This document shows positions 62,168-64,000 of a stretch of DNA of 64,000 nucleotides, in pieces (within the stretch, counting starts at the first letter, position 1; each line of letters begins with the position of its first letter). Under the pieces are notes generated by a model. The model saw only the letters and a list, made by a program, of their open reading frames with translations. It ran no database searches and was not told the DNA's origin. The stretch comes from Mesorhizobium huakuii. Its GTDB lineage: Bacteria > Pseudomonadota > Alphaproteobacteria > Rhizobiales > Rhizobiaceae. The DNA is taken from positions 6,940,001 through 7,004,000 of the forward strand of contig NZ_CP050296.1 of the NCBI RefSeq assembly GCF_014189455.1, in the 5' to 3' direction. The position numbers and the translations under genes are program-made.

Positions 62168-63189
62168 TCACCAGTTGCGGTTCAACCATTCACGCGCCGG
62201 CCGCTCGATGAGGTAGTAGCTGCAAAGCGCGCAGGCAAAGACCGCGCCAGCATCGGCCATGGGTTGCTGCCTTGCTCATAGACGAATTTGTAGAAGGGCT
62301 GCTGCCACAGATAGAGCGAGTATGACCACAGGCCCAACGTCGCCATCGGCCAGGACGACAGCAAATTGGAAAAGATTGGCATGCTGAAATCGAGCGCGTT
62401 GACGGCGAGCGCCAGCAACGGCACCGCCAGCAGATAGTGGATCGGCGTCGGCACCGGGTCGATGAACAACAGAACCGCAACCGCAGCCGCCGCCAGGGCG
62501 ACATAGGGGCCCTTCAACACGGCCGGCAGCCGGCCTTCGGCCTTGAGCAGGCAGATCGAGGCGGACAGCAGGATCGAGGCGATGTGCACGTCGGTGCGCC
62601 AGTAAGTGGCCTCGTAGTCCAGCTTGAAGACCCAGTACGACACCGCGCCATTGGCCATGGCAAGCAAGGCCAGCGCCAACAGCAGCGGGATGACGCGGTT
62701 GCGGCTGGAGACGAGCGCGCTGATCAACGCCAGGATGATGTAGGCATGCTCCTCGACGCAGAGCGACCAGATATGGTCGAGCGCCCCGGCGCGGGTGACG
62801 AGAATTCCGGCGTAATTGTAGGTGAATGTCAGCGCCGTCAGTGCCGCCTTCCATTTGTAGGCGATGAACGTGCCGGAGAGCGCGACCATGGCAATGACGA
62901 CGAACACCAGAAGCGCCGGGTAGATGCGCGAGAAACGGCGCTTGAAGAATTTCTTCAGCGGATAGCGTTCGATGAACAGGATTTCGCCCATCAGCCGGCC
63001 GCTGAGCACGAAGAAGAATTCGACGCCGAGCACGCCGAGATTGATTCCGGGAACCGGGAAAAAATGGCCGATCAGCACCAGGGCGATCGACAGGCCGCGC
63101 CAGCCGTCGAGATAGGCCAACCTTGTCCTGGCCGATCTGTCGACGACGGATCGGGACGGAACCATCTCGGTGGCGGAAATTTCGGACAT
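62168..63189 (-). pseudogene. Membrane acyltransferase (type 3, OafA/YrhL) with a 3' frameshift
   Basis: A multi-helix O-acyltransferase. Catalytic His and conserved blocks: RTRLAYLDGWRGLSIALVLI, GHFFPVPGINLGVLGVEFFF, LSGRLMGEILF, KRRFSRIYPALL and SLCVEEHAYIILALI. After YEQGSNP the frame turns into a low-quality tail, while the next frame reads MADAGAVFACALCSYYLIER and PAREWLNRNW, the normal family end, with its stop at 62168. One G is missing in the GGG at 62261-62263. Likely modifies surface sugars. Confidence 0.85.
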
Positions 63190-63417
63190 GCCGATCCCTT
63201 CGCATTGGCATGCGAAAGGGCACGGCGGTACCTATCCGAACCCAGCTCGCATTCCCGCCCCAACCCATACTGCAGTGCAATATATGTTTGTGCAAGTGCG
63301 AGATTGCCGCCGATGCAGTTTGCAGGCGAGCCCGGACCGGAATTGCTTCAAGCAAAGGGATGGTGGGCTGCGGCGATTCCATAGGGAATTGGGCGGATAC
63401 CGGCCGCCACAGACGAA

Positions 63418-63440
63418 AAAGGGCCCGCTAAGGGCCCTTT
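63418..63440. terminator. Terminator hairpin after the FAD-subunit gene
   Basis: AAAGGGCCC-GCTAA-GGGCCCTTT, with TTTTT on the minus side. It lies about 26 bases after the minus-strand gene at 63466. Confidence 0.8.
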
Positions 63441-63465
63441 CCTTGTCCACAACTGCTAGCAGGCG

Positions 63466-64000
63466 TCAGGCGTTGGCTGCCGCCACCGCACGCTTGGCCA
63501 TGACCGTGATCAGATTGGCGCGGTAGTCGGCGGAAGCGTGGATGTCGCTCATCAGGTTCTTCGCCGGCACTTTCACGCTATTGAGCGAGGCAGCGTCAAA
63601 GCTCTTGGCAAGCGCTGCCTCGATCTCCTTCGAACGGAAGACGCCGTCGTCGCCGGCGCCGGTGACGGCAACGCTGACGCCGTCCTTGCCCTTGGCCACG
63701 AACACGCCGACGATCGCGTAGCGCGAGGCCGGGTTGCGGAATTTTTCGTAGGCAGCCTTTGCCGGAGCCGTGAAGGTAACGGCCGTAATGATCTCGCCAT
63801 CCTTCAATGCCGTTTCGAACAGCCCCTTGAAGAACTTGTCGGCCGATATTTCGCGCTTGTTGGTGACGATGATGGCGCCCAGTGCCAGAAGTGCCGCGGA
63901 TAGTCCGCCGCCGGATCATTGTTGGCGATCGAGCCGCCGATCGTGCCCTTGTGGCGCACCGCCGGATCGCCGATCAGCGACGCCAGATGGGCAAGCGCCG
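63466..64000 (-). pseudogene. Molybdenum-hydroxylase FAD-binding subunit (CoxM/XdhB type), 3' part, frameshifted
   Basis: From the right edge the minus strand reads [20 protein letters not shown] and [14 protein letters not shown], the FAD-binding signature of subunit M of xanthine or CO-type dehydrogenases. A base is missing at about 63895-63898; adding it gives [20 protein letters not shown] and [20 protein letters not shown], after which the reading is sound to the stop (YEKFRNPASRYAIVGVFVAK, VAVTGAGDDGVFRSKEIEAA). The start and the other subunits lie beyond the window. Confidence 0.85.

Overview
The window is a high-GC chromosomal segment of an alphaproteobacterium of the order Rhizobiales, most likely Mesorhizobium or a close relative. 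The support is a fused secDF gene, an ExoR-type exopolysaccharide regulator, a PopZ-type polar organiser, DUF1127 mini-proteins, OMPP1/FadL porins with rhizobial-style signal peptides, and palindromic intergenic elements of the kind common in rhizobia. No rRNA operon, CRISPR array or replication origin is visible.

Layout. 1-4.3 kb: the 5' part of tig (trigger factor), tRNA-Leu(UAG), a Rid-family gene, a DUF2157/GDYXXLXY membrane pair, then two tiny DUF1127 genes followed by an array of nine stem-loops that each show CCTCCTCCC (an anti-Shine-Dalgarno sequence) in the loop. This is the most interesting element of the window. 4.3-32.8 kb: after trmFO, most genes run leftward in a housekeeping block. 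Read in transcription order it is dgt-like, argS, a giant SPOR protein, nagZ, scpA, scpB, tatA, tatB, tatC, serS, surE, pcm, a LysM/M23 lipoprotein, yajC, secDF, an Mth938 protein, a squalene/phytoene-synthase-like protein, and a three-gene overlapping unit ending in a sterol-desaturase-like hydroxylase. A DUF815 ATPase, an SDR gene and an AraC gene split by a TA-flanked IS630 element sit inside this block. 32.8-49.5 kb: erpA, a VOC protein, xth, exoR overlapping ilvD, two tandem FadL-like porins with shared palindromic upstream elements, valS, popZ, tolC, a second pcm-like gene and tRNA-Cys.

49.5-58.5 kb: tRNA-Asn(GUU) is followed by about 9 kb of accessory DNA that ends in a 49-bp duplicate of the tRNA 3' part, so this is a genomic island integrated at tRNA-Asn. 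It holds small unknown, phage-like or degraded genes and a four-gene IS21-type module. No integrase is visible. 58.5-64 kb: small exported proteins, a cupin, an AhpD-like protein, cutC, a GNAT gene, an SRPBCC protein, an acyltransferase, and the 3' part of a molybdenum-hydroxylase FAD-subunit gene cut by the window edge.

At least six otherwise well-conserved genes (DUF1851/Tdi1, nagZ, an island gene, GNAT, acyltransferase, FAD subunit) carry single-base frameshifts. Most look like the loss of one base from a short homopolymer, which points to residual sequencing error at least as much as to real gene decay.

Functionally, the core genes serve protein folding and export (tig, secDF, yajC, tatABC), translation (serS, argS, valS, tRNAs, trmFO), chromosome segregation and division (scpAB, popZ, SPOR, M23), cell-envelope recycling and repair (nagZ, pcm, surE) and surface polysaccharide control (exoR). 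The DUF1127/anti-SD RNA locus resembles the stress-induced CcsR/'cuckoo' RNA loci of Alphaproteobacteria and may be a post-transcriptional regulatory unit.
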